Shown here one piece after another: positions 8,730 through 17,951 of a stretch of DNA of 64,000 bases. Position numbers and translations under genes: made by a program. How positions within the stretch are numbered: position 1 is the stretch's first letter; each line of letters begins with the position of its first letter. The notes below the pieces were generated by a model. That model searched no databases. It saw only the letters and a program-made list of their open reading frames with translations, and was not told where the DNA came from. This stretch comes from Pseudomonas linyingensis (lineage in GTDB: Bacteria; Pseudomonadota; Gammaproteobacteria; Pseudomonadales; Pseudomonadaceae): the NCBI RefSeq assembly GCF_900109175.1, contig NZ_FNZE01000019.1, positions 1 to 64,000 on the forward strand, written 5' to 3'.

Positions 8730-8796
8730 CTCGAATCCCTCTTGAAGGCTGGTTGAGACCTTCACTCTAGTCCCGTGGAGAGCAACTGCGGCCAGC

Positions 8797-8811
8797 TGAC
8801 GGAAATGTAAT
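8797..8811 (+). promoter_or_regulatory. CopR-type copper box between the Met-rich protein gene and the Cu ATPase gene
   Basis: TGACGGAAATGTAAT is a close match to the box at 19165 (TGACAAAACTGTAAT): both fit TGACNNAANTGTAATC. This is the half-palindromic motif known for CopR/CusR-family response regulators in Pseudomonas. It lies about 65 bases from both divergent start codons and could control both genes. The cognate copRS genes are not in the window. Confidence 0.55.
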
Positions 8812-8876
8812 CCGCCGCTCAGCTCGCGGTAAGCCTTGTCCAACTAGGATGTTGGAGGACACTGGAGGTTTAGAGC

Positions 8877-11015
8877 ATGCCCACCACCCCACCAGACCAT
8901 CATTCGCACCCCGCCGCCGAATACACCTGCCCCATGCACCCGGAAGTCCGCCAGATAGGTCCGGGCACCTGCCCCAAGTGCGGCATGGCCCTGGAGCCGG
9001 TGCTGCCCGAACTGGAGGAAGAGGAGAACCCGGAGCTGAAGGACTTCACCCGGCGCTTCTGGTGGACCCTGCCGCTGACAGTGATCGTCACCGCGCTGGC
9101 CATGGTCGGCCACCAGTTGCAGCTGTTCCACGGCACCACGCAGAACTGGGTGGAGCTGGCGCTCTCCAGTCCGGTGGTGCTGTGGGCCGGCTGGCCGTTC
9201 TATGTGCGCTGCGCGAGATCCATCGTCACCCGCAACCCCAACATGTGGACGCTGATCGGCCTGGGCACAGCCGCCGCCTATCTGTACAGCGTCGCCGCCA
9301 CCCTGGTGCCCGGCGTGTTCCCCACCACCTTCGTGCAGGACGGGCGCATCGGCGTGTATTTCGAGGCGGCGGCGGTGATCATCTCGTTGACCCTGCTCGG
9401 CCAGACCCTCGAGCTCAAGGCGCGCTCGCAGACCTCCGCGGCAATCAAGGCGCTGCTCGGCCTCGCGCCGAAGACCGCGCGGCGAATCAATGCCGACGGC
9501 AGCGAGGAAGACATCCCGCTCGGCCACGTGCACAGCGGCGACCACCTGCGCGTGCGCCCGGGCGAGAAGGTGCCGGTCGACGGCCGGGTGCTGGAGGGCG
9601 AAAGCGCAGTGGACGAGTCGATGCTCACCGGCGAGCCGCTCCCGGTCAGCAAGCGCGCCGGCGACGCACTGATCGGCGCCACCCTCAATCGCCACGGCAG
9701 CCTGGTGATGGAGGCGCAGAAGGTCGGCAGCGCCACCGTGCTCGCGCAGATCGTGCAGATGGTCACCCAGGCGCAGCGCTCGAAGGCGCCGCTGCAGCGC
9801 CTGGCCGACGTGGTCGCCGGCTGGTTCGTGCTGGTGGTGATCGCTATCGCCATGCTCACCTTCATCGGCTGGGGGCTGTGGGGACCGCAGCCGAGCTGGG
9901 TGTTCGGCTTGATCAACGCGGTGGCGGTGCTGATCATCGCCTGCCCCTGCGCTCTGGGCCTGGCCACGCCGATGTCGGTGATGGTCGCCACCGGCAAGGC
10001 CGCCGGCAACGGCGTGCTGTTCCGCGACGCGGCCGCCATCGAGCATCTGCGCCGCATCGACACCCTGATCGTCGACAAGACCGGCACCCTCACCGAAGGC
10101 CACCCGGCCTTCCACAGCGTCGAGGCGGCAGCCGACTTCGAGGCCGACGAGGTGCTGCGCCTGGCCGCCAGCCTCGACCAGGGCAGCGAGCACCCGCTGG
10201 CCCAGGCCATCGTCGAAGAGGCCCGCGAGCGCGAGCTGCAGCTGAGCAAGGCGCAGAACTTCGAGTCGGCCTCGGGCATCGGCGTGCGCGGCCAGGTCGA
10301 CGGTCGCCCGTTGCTGCTCGGCAACACCACGCTTCTCGAGGAAGCGGGCGTCGATGTCGAGCCCCTCAGGGAGCAGGCCGAAGCCCTGCGCGGCGAGGGT
10401 GCCAGCATCATGTATCTGGCGGTGGACCAGCGCCTCGCCGGCCTGCTGGCGGTGGCCGATCCGATCAAGGCGACCTCCCGGCAGGCGGTCGAGCGCCTGC
10501 AGGCCGATGGCGTGACCGTGATCATGGCCACCGGCGACGGCCTGACCACTGCTCGCGCGGTGGCCCGCCAGCTCGGCATCGAGGAGGTGCACGGCGAGGT
10601 CAAACCGCAAGACAAGGAGCGCCTGGCCGCCCGCCTGCAGCAGGAAGGCCGCCGCGTGGCGATGGCCGGCGACGGCATCAACGACGCCCCGGCACTGGCC
10701 CGCGCCGACGTCGGCATCGCCATGGGTACCGGCACCGACGTGGCGATGAACAGCGCCCAGGTCACCCTGGTCAAGGGCGACCTGCTCGGCATCCTGCGCG
10801 CACGCAGCCTGTCGGTGGCGACGGTGCGCAACATGCACCAGAACCTGACCTTCGCCTTCCTGTACAACGCCATGGGCATTCCACTGGCCGCCGGCCTGCT
10901 CTACCCACTGACCGGCCACCTGCTGTCGCCGATGATCGCCGCACTGGCCATGAGCCTGAGCTCGGTTTCCGTGGTGGGCAACGCCCTGCGCCTGCGCAAC
11001 GCGCGCATCGACTGA
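8877..11015 (+). CDS. copA: Copper-exporting P1B-type ATPase
   Basis: 712 aa. The N-terminus has a His-rich start and a YTCPMHPEV...[11 protein letters not shown] metal-binding module (residues ~16-41) rather than a ferredoxin-like HMA domain. Eight membrane segments are expected; the sixth bears the CPC motif ([14 protein letters not shown]). Further motifs are [11 protein letters not shown] (actuator), DKTGTLTEG with the phosphorylated Asp, SEHPLAQAI (HP motif), and [11 protein letters not shown]. This is inner-membrane Cu(I) or Ag(I) export to the periplasm. It is the first gene of the copper region; the divergent gene encodes a Met-rich periplasmic protein that could accept the metal. A GGAGG lies 5' of the ATG. 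Confidence 0.92.
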   Translation: MPTTPPDHHSHPAAEYTCPMHPEVRQIGPGTCPKCGMALEPVLPELEEEENPELKDFTRRFWWTLPLTVIVTALAMVGHQLQLFHGTTQNWVELALSSPVVLWAGWPFYVRCARSIVTRNPNMWTLIGLGTAAAYLYSVAATLVPGVFPTTFVQDGRIGVYFEAAAVIISLTLLGQTLELKARSQTSAAIKALLGLAPKTARRINADGSEEDIPLGHVHSGDHLRVRPGEKVPVDGRVLEGESAVDESMLTGEPLPVSKRAGDALIGATLNRHGSLVMEAQKVGSATVLAQIVQMVTQAQRSKAPLQRLADVVAGWFVLVVIAIAMLTFIGWGLWGPQPSWVFGLINAVAVLIIACPCALGLATPMSVMVATGKAAGNGVLFRDAAAIEHLRRIDTLIVDKTGTLTEGHPAFHSVEAAADFEADEVLRLAASLDQGSEHPLAQAIVEEARERELQLSKAQNFESASGIGVRGQVDGRPLLLGNTTLLEEAGVDVEPLREQAEALRGEGASIMYLAVDQRLAGLLAVADPIKATSRQAVERLQADGVTVIMATGDGLTTARAVARQLGIEEVHGEVKPQDKERLAARLQQEGRRVAMAGDGINDAPALARADVGIAMGTGTDVAMNSAQVTLVKGDLLGILRARSLSVATVRNMHQNLTFAFLYNAMGIPLAAGLLYPLTGHLLSPMIAALAMSLSSVSVVGNALRLRNARID

Positions 11016-11042
11016 ACACCCGGCGGACGCGCGCGGACGGTG

Positions 11043-12044
11043 TTACAAGCCGCCCAGTCGCTTGGCGAAGGAGGCCGCATAGGCTTGGGAGCGAAAATGC
11101 AGAACAGGATCGTCGCTCGGGGCGATGCCATCGCTCATCACCAGCGGATCGAAGTTGATCTTTTCGCAGGCCGCGCCTTTCTGCGGCATCGCCGCGCTGA
11201 GGGTCAGGGTGCCGATCTTCACCTGCTCGCGATTCTCCGGCCAGGCCACGGTCGAGTTGTCCTCCGGGTCGCCGGGCGCGCCGATGGTCAGCACCATGTC
11301 CCAGCGCACCGGCCCCTGCTGCATCCGCTCGATCAAGCGCTGCTGGAGGAAATCCGCCGGCAAGGCGGCAAGCTCTTCGGCGGCGAGACGCTTTTCGCCG
11401 TCCTGCGGCACGAAGCGCCAACGCACCGGCGTAGTCCGGTTGTCCTGATTGATGAATCTGAACGTATGGATACCGAAGTAACTGCTGTTGGCAAAACTCG
11501 GCGGTGGGTTGTTCTCTTCGAGGAATTTCGCCTGCGCCAGGCTGTCCGGGTGGCTCGCTCTGAAGGCCTTGAGCTTCTCGGGGTCGGGTTTGCCGGTGGC
11601 GGGGTCGGGCTGCATGGCGACCATCAGGTCGAGAAAGGTCTTGGGCTGCGCCGCGCCGAACACGGGGGTGTTCAGCATCGTCATGTGCTGCAGGCGCCCA
11701 TCGCCCAGCGCGAACTCCAGGGCCATGCCGCGCGGGGATTTCGCCGTATCCGGCGCCTCCGGGTTGCCGCCGGCCAGCGAGAAGCGCGCGATAACCGGTA
11801 CCGGCACTCCGGAAAACAGCGCCGAGCGCGAATAGGCCGCCCCGGCAGACAGGCCGACGAACTCGCCGGCCGCGCACGTGCCCTTGGTGTGATTGCGGCG
11901 CTCGCCCGGCGTGACGCCAAAGGCGCCCTCGAGGGCAGACACCACCTGTGGCCCCGTCACCTCGTCAGTTGCCGCCATGCAAAGCGATGGGAACAAGGGC
12001 AACCCGGCGGCCAGCAGCAATGCCGGCATGCTGTTTCGGTACAT
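11043..12044 (-). CDS. Secreted catalase-like heme protein (small catalase-related peroxidase)
   Basis: 333 aa with an N-terminal signal peptide (MYRNSMPALLLAAGLPLFPSLCMA). The fold is catalase-like but about 150 residues shorter than monofunctional catalases. RRNHTKGTCAAGEFVG holds the distal His; ARFSLAGGNP and PRGMALEF follow; the proximal heme Tyr is probably in HFRSQAYAASF. The family (srpA / catalase-related) typically shows peroxidase rather than strong catalase activity. Periplasmic location is inferred from the signal. It is on the opposite strand to the copper genes and convergent with copA, perhaps limiting peroxide that would react with copper. Confidence 0.82.
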   Translation of the reverse strand: MYRNSMPALLLAAGLPLFPSLCMAATDEVTGPQVVSALEGAFGVTPGERRNHTKGTCAAGEFVGLSAGAAYSRSALFSGVPVPVIARFSLAGGNPEAPDTAKSPRGMALEFALGDGRLQHMTMLNTPVFGAAQPKTFLDLMVAMQPDPATGKPDPEKLKAFRASHPDSLAQAKFLEENNPPPSFANSSYFGIHTFRFINQDNRTTPVRWRFVPQDGEKRLAAEELAALPADFLQQRLIERMQQGPVRWDMVLTIGAPGDPEDNSTVAWPENREQVKIGTLTLSAAMPQKGAACEKINFDPLVMSDGIAPSDDPVLHFRSQAYAASFAKRLGGL

Positions 12045-12154
12045 ATCCGCTCCTATGATGGCAACCCACTATGGGCCCACCATAGTGAAGTCGAACACGC
12101 GACACTCTGCTCGCGAGATCGGGGAGAGGCGTACGCTTGAGGTGAAACAGGCGC

Positions 12155-12181
12155 TTGACCTTGCCACGATGGAAAGGTCAA
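12155..12181 (+). promoter_or_regulatory. CueR-type operator/promoter of the copper chaperone gene
   Basis: TTGACCTT (12155-12162) and AAGGTCAA (12174-12181) form a perfect 8-bp palindrome with an 11-base centre. TTGACC doubles as a -35 element, and a 19-base spacer leads to AAAGAT as the -10. The over-long spacer and dyad between the promoter elements are the hallmark of MerR-family (CueR) copper sensors. Transcription reads into the gene at 12230. The regulator gene is not in the window. Confidence 0.65.
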
Positions 12182-12229
12182 AGATTGCATCAGGGCCGGG
12201 CTGGACCGGCCAGCATCGAGGAGTCCACC

Positions 12230-12496
12230 ATGAGCACCATCGAACTGAACGTTCAGGACATGACCTGCGGCGCCTGCGTCAAGCACGTCACCGCGGCCCT
12301 GAGCCCGCTGCCCGGTGTCGACGCGGTCGAGGTCGACCTGCAGGCTGGCCGCGTGCGCGTCAGCGGCAGCCCGGACGGCGCCGCGCTGATCGCCGCGCTG
12401 GATGACGCCGGCTACCCGGCGCAACTGGCCAGTCCGGCCGCCGCACCGGCTACCCCGAAAGCCGGTGGCTGCGGCGGTGGTTGCGGCTGCCACTGA
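12230..12496 (+). CDS. copZ: Copper chaperone / HMA-domain protein
   Basis: 88 aa. A single heavy-metal-associated domain: MTCGACVKHV (the CxxC metal site, residues ~10-19) in a beta-alpha-beta-beta-alpha-beta pattern. The domain is followed by an Ala/Pro linker and an unusual GGCGGGCGCH tail with three extra Cys and a terminal His, likely a second metal site. As a cytoplasmic chaperone it would shuttle Cu(I) to CopA (8877). The start follows a GAGGAG ribosome site. It is controlled by the CueR-type operator 50 bases upstream. Confidence 0.85.
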   Translation: MSTIELNVQDMTCGACVKHVTAALSPLPGVDAVEVDLQAGRVRVSGSPDGAALIAALDDAGYPAQLASPAAAPATPKAGGCGGGCGCH

Positions 12497-12519
12497 TCCC
12501 TTTCCACCAGGAGTCTTTG

Positions 12520-12969
12520 ATGAATAACCGACTGCGTATCGCGGCCCTCGCCGCCCTGCTGATCAGCGGCGCCGCCCAGGCCGCCGACACCCTGAGCATC
12601 GACGTGCACCGCGACGCCAACTGCGGCTGCTGCAAGGGTTGGATCAAGCACCTGGAGGCCAACGGCTTCACGGTGAACGATCACGTCGAGCCGGACATGC
12701 ACGCGGTCAAGCAGCGCCTCGGCGTGGCGCCGCGCCTGGCCTCGTGCCACACGGCGGTAATCGACGGCAAGTTCGTCGAAGGCCACGTGCCGGCGGCGCA
12801 GATCCTCGAACTGCGCAACCGCCCGGATCTGCTCGGCCTGGCCGTGCCCGGCATGCCGGCCGGCTCGCCGGGCATGGAGTATGGCGACCGCAAGGATGCC
12901 TACCAGGTGATCGGCCTGACCAAGGCGGGCAACGACGAGGTAGTGGCGGAATATCCTGCCGGCCAGTAG
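12520..12969 (+). CDS. DUF411 periplasmic metal-binding protein
   Basis: 149 aa with a signal peptide (MNNRLRIAALAALLISGAAQA, cleavage before ADTL). The mature protein is thioredoxin-like: ANCGCCKGW holds the CxCC metal-binding cysteines, and LASCHTAVIDGKFVEGHVPA is the DUF411 core. DUF411 genes are common companions of copper efflux genes and are thought to carry metal in the periplasm. It follows copZ by 23 bases with an AGGAG ribosome site, so the two probably share the CueR-controlled transcript. Confidence 0.8.
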   Translation: MNNRLRIAALAALLISGAAQAADTLSIDVHRDANCGCCKGWIKHLEANGFTVNDHVEPDMHAVKQRLGVAPRLASCHTAVIDGKFVEGHVPAAQILELRNRPDLLGLAVPGMPAGSPGMEYGDRKDAYQVIGLTKAGNDEVVAEYPAGQ

Positions 12970-13008
12970 CTCGAGCACGCAGGCAGCGAGTCCAGGTCGA
13001 CCCGCTCA

Positions 13009-13515
13009 TCACAACAGGGTGGGGCGATCCGGCAGCTCGTTGACCTGTTCGGCCGTTGCCGGGAAGTGCTCCACCATCAGGCGGGTCACCGCGCGAATCC
13101 CTTCCAGCGCACCCTCCTCGAAGCGCCCCTGGAGAAAGGCCTGTTCCATGATGTGACAGATGCTCTCCCACTCGTGCGTGCCGACCCTGGCCGCCATGCC
13201 CCGGTCGGCGACGATTTCGACGTCTCGATCGGCCAGCAGCAGGTAGACCAGCACGCCGTTGTTCTGCTCGGTGTCCCACACCCGCAACAGCGAGAACACC
13301 TCGAGCGCCCGCTCCCTGGCCGACTGCTGACGCAGCAGGCCGATTCTCGGCAGCGAACCCTCCACGGCGAAGCGGATCTGCCCGGCATGGCGGCGCTCGC
13401 TCGCGGCGATCTCCGCCTGGATCGCATCCAGCGCGCGGGGAGCAAAGGCTCGTCTCATCTGCCAGGGCGTCATCAGCAGATGCCGGGCCAGGCGCTTGCA
13501 GTCGCTGATCACCAT
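13009..13515 (-). CDS. TPM-domain protein (second, soluble)
   Basis: 168 aa without signal peptide. It contains a TPM-like domain: HAGQIRFAVEGSL at residues ~43-55, then the strand GVLVYLLLADRDVEIVADRGMA, and a C-terminal helix. The TPM fold binds metal in homologues; biochemical role unknown. It is the third gene of a lemA-TPM-TPM operon, and its start overlaps the end of the preceding gene by seven bases. The N-terminal LMTPWQMRRAF segment is typical of these companion proteins. Convergent with the DUF411 gene, 39 bases apart. Confidence 0.75.
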   Translation of the reverse strand: MVISDCKRLARHLLMTPWQMRRAFAPRALDAIQAEIAASERRHAGQIRFAVEGSLPRIGLLRQQSARERALEVFSLLRVWDTEQNNGVLVYLLLADRDVEIVADRGMAARVGTHEWESICHIMEQAFLQGRFEEGALEGIRAVTRLMVEHFPATAEQVNELPDRPTLL

Positions 13516-14348
13516 CGTCCCGATGCGCCCCCGCCACCAAAACCGCCGCCACCGCCGCCGAAGCCCCCACCCAAGCCGCCCCTGCCGCCACCCAGGCCGC
13601 CGAGCCGGCCGGCGCTGCCACCGAGCAGGGTGAACATGAAGGCGACCAGCCCCGCACCCAGCGCGGCCGAGATCAGCCCGATGAGCAGCCAGGAAACGAC
13701 CACCACGCCAACACCGGTCAGCAGCGCCGCCGGCAAGCGCCCGAGGACCGCGCGCAGCACCCCGCCGAGCACGAACACCAGCATCAAGACAATCGGGATG
13801 AGCTGGGAAAACTCGCCGGCCATTTCGCCCACCGCACGCTCGGGCGCGGGCAGCGGCTCGCCGCTGACCACGCCGATCATGCGCTCGATGCCGGCATCGA
13901 TGCCGCCATAGAAGTCGCCCTGCTGAAAGCGCGGCACGATGATTTCGCTGATGATGCGCTTGGCCGTGGCATCGTTCAGCGCGCCCTCAAGGCCGTACCC
14001 CACCTCGATGCGCAGGCTGCGATCGTCCTTGGCCACGATCAGCAAGGCGCCGTCGTCGACGTTTTTGCGCCCCAGCCTCCACTGTTCGACCACCCGCAGG
14101 GCGTACTGCTCGATCGGCTCCTCGCCGGTGGTCGGAACGATCAACACGGCCAGCTGGCTGCCCTTTTCCTTCTCGAACGCCTGCAGCTTCCCTTCGAGGG
14201 CCGCGGCCTGTGCCGGCGTGAGCGTCGCCGACTGGTCGGTGACCCTCGCGCTCAGGGGCGGTACCGCCACCGGCTGAGCCGCGACCGACAGGCTCGCGCC
14301 CAGGGCAAGCGCCACCAGCAGGACCCGCAGCGGCGCGAAGGCGCTCAT
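13509..14348 (-). CDS. TPM-domain membrane protein with Gly-rich tail
   Basis: 279 aa. Signal peptide at residues ~1-24 (LLVALALGASLSVAAQ), a periplasmic TPM domain at ~30-160 (LAVLIVPTTGEEPIEQYALRV, ALLIVAKDDRSLRIEVGYGLEG), two or three membrane segments at ~180-245, and a terminal stretch of Gly-Gly-Phe/Leu repeats (residues ~248-279). This is the common LemA-partner architecture (YgcG-like). The start overlaps the lemA stop by one base. Function is unsettled in the family; envelope maintenance or metal-linked roles have been suggested. Confidence 0.8.
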   Translation of the reverse strand: MSAFAPLRVLLVALALGASLSVAAQPVAVPPLSARVTDQSATLTPAQAAALEGKLQAFEKEKGSQLAVLIVPTTGEEPIEQYALRVVEQWRLGRKNVDDGALLIVAKDDRSLRIEVGYGLEGALNDATAKRIISEIIVPRFQQGDFYGGIDAGIERMIGVVSGEPLPAPERAVGEMAGEFSQLIPIVLMLVFVLGGVLRAVLGRLPAALLTGVGVVVVSWLLIGLISAALGAGLVAFMFTLLGGSAGRLGGLGGGRGGLGGGFGGGGGGFGGGGASGRW

Positions 14349-14980
14349 CAGTAGCCCGGCTGCGGCTTGCCGCCTTGCGGCTGGGCCGGCGGGGTGGCGA
14401 AATCCACCGCCGGCGCCGTGGAAATGGCGCGCTCGTTCTCCACGCTGAAGTTGGGCTTGACCTTGTAGCCGAACACCATCGCGGTCAGGTTGGAGGGAAA
14501 GCTGCGCACCGTCACGTTGTACGCCTCCACCGCCTTGATGTAGCGGTTGCGCGCCACGGCGATACGGTTCTCGGTGCCTTCCAACTGCGCCTGCAGATCG
14601 CGGAAGATGGCATCGGCCTTCAGCTGCGGGTAGTTTTCCACCACCACCATCAGGCGCGACAGCGCGCCACTCAACTGCGCCTGGGCCGCCTGGAAGCGGG
14701 CGAAGGCCTCGGGATCATTCACCAGCTCCGGGGTGATCTGGATACCGCCGACGCGCGAGCGGGCCTCGGTGACCTGCTCCAGCACTTCCCGCTCGTGGGC
14801 GGCATAGCCCTTGACCGTGTTGACCAGATTGGGCACCAGGTCGGCGCGGCGCTGGTACTGATTGAGCACTTCGGACCAGCTCGCCTTGGTCTGCTCGTCG
14901 CTGGACTGCAGGGTGTTGTAGCCGCAGCCGGAGAGGCCTAGGAGCAACACGGCGAGCAGCAGGTTCCACAGTTTGTACAT
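14348..14980 (-). CDS. lemA: LemA family lipoprotein
   Basis: 210 aa. A lipoprotein signal with lipobox LSGC places Cys-19 as the acylated residue. The LemA core has long helices: WSEVLNQYQRRADLVPNLVNTVKGYA, VTEARSRV, FQAAQAQLSGALSRLMVVVENYPQLKAD, LEGTENRIAVARNRYI. First gene of the lemA-TPM-TPM operon. LemA proteins form helical bundles with the TPM partner at the membrane; the precise role is unknown. Confidence 0.88.
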   Translation of the reverse strand: MYKLWNLLLAVLLLGLSGCGYNTLQSSDEQTKASWSEVLNQYQRRADLVPNLVNTVKGYAAHEREVLEQVTEARSRVGGIQITPELVNDPEAFARFQAAQAQLSGALSRLMVVVENYPQLKADAIFRDLQAQLEGTENRIAVARNRYIKAVEAYNVTVRSFPSNLTAMVFGYKVKPNFSVENERAISTAPAVDFATPPAQPQGGKPQPGY

Positions 14981-15089
14981 GAGCGTTCTTCCCGAATGAA
15001 TTGGCGCTGCATGCAGGTATAGCAGGCGCTCGCGGCTTGAGGCGCCAGACCATCGCCCGGCGGCACCGGGCAGGGTCGGAATCTGGCGG

Positions 15090-16154
15090 CTAGTCGCTCC
15101 AGATCATGCGCAGATTTTCGAAGGCCTCGAACATCTGCCGATCCATCAGCTTGACCAGCTCGGGATCGAAGTGCCGGCCGGCCTGTTCGCGGATGAGCAA
15201 CTGGGCCTCTTTGGCACTCCAGGCCTGCCTGAAAGGGCGAGCGGCACGCAGGGCATCGTAGACGTCGCACAACGCGACGATGCGCGCGGACAGGGGAATG
15301 GCATCGCCCTTGAGGCCCTGCGGGTAGCCGCTGCCGTCCCACTTCTCATGATGGTGTCGGGCGATTTCCGCGCCCAGCTGCAGCAGCGGGTTGCCGGACC
15401 CCTCACTCAGAAACTGGCCACCCAGTTCCACGTGCTGGCGCATGGCCAGGGTTTCCTCTTCATCGAGCGGACCCGGCTTGAGCAGGACATGATCTGGAAT
15501 ACCTACCTTGCCGATATCATGCATGGTGGCGGCCAGGCGAAACTGGTTGACCCATGGCGTCCGGCAGCCATAGGCACGGGCCAGCAGGGCGGCACTTTCG
15601 CCGATACGGATCATGTGGTGACCGCTCTGGTTGTCGCGGTATTCGGTCACCCGCACCAGACAACGGATGACCATTTCCGTGGTTCTCTGCACTTCCCGGG
15701 TGCGCTCCTCGACGCGCTTTTCGAGTAGTCGACGCTCGTTGTCCAGCTCGATGCGGGTGAACCAGAGGCTGAGATGGTTGCGCAGACGCAGGAGCATTTC
15801 CTGGATGTCCACCGGCTTGCACAGGTAGTCGCTGACGCCGAAGTCCAGGGCACGGCGGCGGCTGTCGATATCGCGGTGGGTGGAAACCGCGATGATCGGC
15901 AGGCTCTCCGGCAGGTACTTGCGCAGCAGGCTGAGGATCTCGAGGCCGCCGGGCCGGGGGATGTCGAGGTCGAGCAGCAGCAGGTCCCAGGAGTTTTCCA
16001 GCAACCAAGGCAAGCCTTGGGCGGGGTCGCTGAACACACGGGGGTTTTTCAGGCCGGCCGTCTCGAGGGCGCTCGCCGGCAGGGTCAGGTTACCGCCCGC
16101 CGCCTCGAGCAACACGATATTGGACTGGCACAGGTGTTCGGGAATGTTCAGCAT
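15090..16154 (-). CDS. Response regulator with HD-GYP c-di-GMP phosphodiesterase domain
   Basis: 354 aa. Residues ~10-130 form a receiver (LLLLDLDIPRPGGL phospho-Asp, VSTHRDIDSR, LCKPVD). A short coiled coil at ~135-160 (NERRLLEKRVEERTREVQR) joins it to an HD-GYP domain at ~165-340: ATMHDIGKVGIPD carries the metal-binding HD, HHEKWDGSGYPQGL the GYP motif, and LCDVYDAL follows. It should hydrolyse cyclic di-GMP when phosphorylated. No kinase partner lies beside it. The start is the ATG at 16154 after AAAGGACAG. Confidence 0.88.
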   Translation of the reverse strand: MLNIPEHLCQSNIVLLEAAGGNLTLPASALETAGLKNPRVFSDPAQGLPWLLENSWDLLLLDLDIPRPGGLEILSLLRKYLPESLPIIAVSTHRDIDSRRRALDFGVSDYLCKPVDIQEMLLRLRNHLSLWFTRIELDNERRLLEKRVEERTREVQRTTEMVIRCLVRVTEYRDNQSGHHMIRIGESAALLARAYGCRTPWVNQFRLAATMHDIGKVGIPDHVLLKPGPLDEEETLAMRQHVELGGQFLSEGSGNPLLQLGAEIARHHHEKWDGSGYPQGLKGDAIPLSARIVALCDVYDALRAARPFRQAWSAKEAQLLIREQAGRHFDPELVKLMDRQMFEAFENLRMIWSD

Positions 16155-16525
16155 GGGGCTTCTGTCCTTTGAAATCGACCGCCGTTCTCCGTTTGCAGAT
16201 TCTGGTTTTTCCGGGAGGGGGTCAAGCTGCCGGTAGAGTTCCGTCGACACGCTCGACACTTTTGCCCTTCCGCCCCTGCAAGGGCCATTGCAGACACGCC
16301 GCCGGCACGCACATACAGCGCAGGTTGCTTGGCCAAAACTTCCTCGCTGCCACACCGGTGCCGGCAAGCAGGCGCACCCGCCAGGCAGTACCCAAGCACT
16401 AGCCATCCGGCTCTCAGGTAGCGTTGTCCCTCGCACACAGCATGGCGAAGATGAGCCGGGGCGCACATCCAGACAGACCGGGAGTCGCGCCTGACGATCC
16501 AACCACTGCCCCAGGGGATCCCGTC
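16155..16525. other. Intergenic region between HD-GYP and HupE-like genes
   Basis: About 370 bases with divergent promoters expected. No conserved operator, repeat or small gene could be recognised; short frames here look like chance. Confidence 0.4.
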
Positions 16526-17257
16526 ATGACTCTGCCGTTGCTGTGCCGGCGGGTGGTGCTTGCCACGCCCCTGCGCCTGTTCTCTACCCTACCCCTGCTC
16601 GCTCTCCTGCTGCTGAGCGACGCGCCCGAGGCCCTGGCTCACGGCGTGGCCGAAGGCGACAAGGGCTTCATCCAGGAAAGCAGCGGGATGTTGCTGCTGC
16701 CCTTCGTCTACCTCGGCGCCAAGCACATGGTCACCGGCTACGACCACCTGCTGTTCCTGATCGGGGTAATCTTCTTCCTCTATCGCCTGAAGGACGTCGG
16801 ACTGTACGTCACCCTGTTCGCCCTCGGCCACTCGCTCACCCTGCTCGCCGGCGTGCTGGGCGAAGTGCGCATCGACGCCCATGTCATCGACGCCATCATC
16901 GGCTTGTCGGTGGTGTACAAGGCCCTCGACAACCTCGGCGCGTTTCAGCGCTGGATCGGCTGCCAGCCGGATACCCGCCTGGCCACCCTGTTCTTCGGCC
17001 TGATTCACGGCTTCGGTCTGGCCAGCAAGCTGCTCGACTTCGAGCTGGGCGCCGACGACCTGGTCGCCAACCTGATCGCCTTCAATGTCGGCGTGGAGCT
17101 CGGCCAGCTGCTGGCCCTCGGCGCCATCCTCATCCTGATGGGCTACTGGCGACGTCGCCCCGGCTTCTGGCGCCATGCCTACGGTGCCAACGTCGCCCTG
17201 ATGAGCGCCGGCTTCCTGCTGATGGGCTACCAGCTCAGCGGCCTGATCCTGTCCTGA
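16526..17257 (+). CDS. HupE/UreJ-family membrane protein
   Basis: 243 aa. A signal-like N-terminus (LFSTLPLLALLLLSDAPEALAHG) is followed by a His-starting mature end and about six membrane segments. Family motifs are MVTGYDHLLFLIGV, ALGHSLTLLAG, VVYKALDN, FGLIHGFGLASK and GVELGQLLALGAI. HupE/UreJ relatives transport Ni, Co or related metals; the conserved His residues within helices fit metal passage. The stop is 14 bases from the next gene, so the two form an operon. Copper-region context makes metal transport plausible, but the ion is not known. Confidence 0.75.
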   Translation: MTLPLLCRRVVLATPLRLFSTLPLLALLLLSDAPEALAHGVAEGDKGFIQESSGMLLLPFVYLGAKHMVTGYDHLLFLIGVIFFLYRLKDVGLYVTLFALGHSLTLLAGVLGEVRIDAHVIDAIIGLSVVYKALDNLGAFQRWIGCQPDTRLATLFFGLIHGFGLASKLLDFELGADDLVANLIAFNVGVELGQLLALGAILILMGYWRRRPGFWRHAYGANVALMSAGFLLMGYQLSGLILS

Positions 17258-17271
17258 CGAGGAGTCGCCCC

Positions 17272-17895
17272 ATGTTCAATCGTCATCGTCCCAGTCTCGA
17301 TGAACTGCCGAGCAGCGCCCAGCTGCTGCGCTCCACCCTACTCGCCCTGGGCATCGCCAGCACCCTGCTGGTGACCGTAGTCCTACCCGCCGAATTCGCC
17401 CTCGACCCCAGCGGTGCAGGCCGCCTGCTAGGCCTGACGCAGATGGGCGAACTCAAGGCGACCCTGGCCCGGGAGGCCGCCACCGAGCCGGCGCAGCCGG
17501 CCCCGGCACCCGGTCCCGTGGCCGCCCCGGCCGCACCGACGACGGCCGCCCAAACACCAGCGAGTGCCGAGCAGCAGCATGAGGTCAACCTCGTCCTGCA
17601 GCCCAACGAAGGCACCGAGATCAAGCTGGAGATGAAACAGGGTGCCAAGGTCGCCTACCACTGGACGGCCAACGGTGACCGGGTGAACTACGACACCCAC
17701 GGCGACCCGTACAACGCCCCGCGCGACTTCTACCACGGCTACGGCAAGGGCAAGCAGGCGCCCGAGCAACGGGGCGAGCTGGTCGCCGCCTTCGACGGCC
17801 GGCATGGCTGGTACTGGCGCAACCGCAGCGACCAGCCGGTGAAACTCACCCTGCGCACCCGTGGTGACTACATCACTATCGAGCAGATGTTCTGA
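17272..17895 (+). CDS. Membrane-anchored periplasmic protein, unknown function
   Basis: 207 aa. One N-terminal membrane helix at ~22-42 (LLALGIASTLLVTVVLPAEF), a Pro/Ala-rich linker at ~70-105, and a compact periplasmic beta-rich domain at ~110-207 (LVLQPNEGTEIKLEMKQGAKVAYHW, HGWYWRNRSDQPVKLTLRTRGDY). It immediately follows the HupE-like gene and is likely cotranscribed. Such pairs of HupE-like and transmembrane-anchor proteins recur in Pseudomonas metal regions from memory; no biochemical role is known. Confidence 0.65.
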   Translation: MFNRHRPSLDELPSSAQLLRSTLLALGIASTLLVTVVLPAEFALDPSGAGRLLGLTQMGELKATLAREAATEPAQPAPAPGPVAAPAAPTTAAQTPASAEQQHEVNLVLQPNEGTEIKLEMKQGAKVAYHWTANGDRVNYDTHGDPYNAPRDFYHGYGKGKQAPEQRGELVAAFDGRHGWYWRNRSDQPVKLTLRTRGDYITIEQMF

Positions 17896-17951
17896 ATCCA
17901 GCCGCTGGTATAGGCTTGCGCCTCATTGCCTACGGTCCTCGGGAATCGCCA

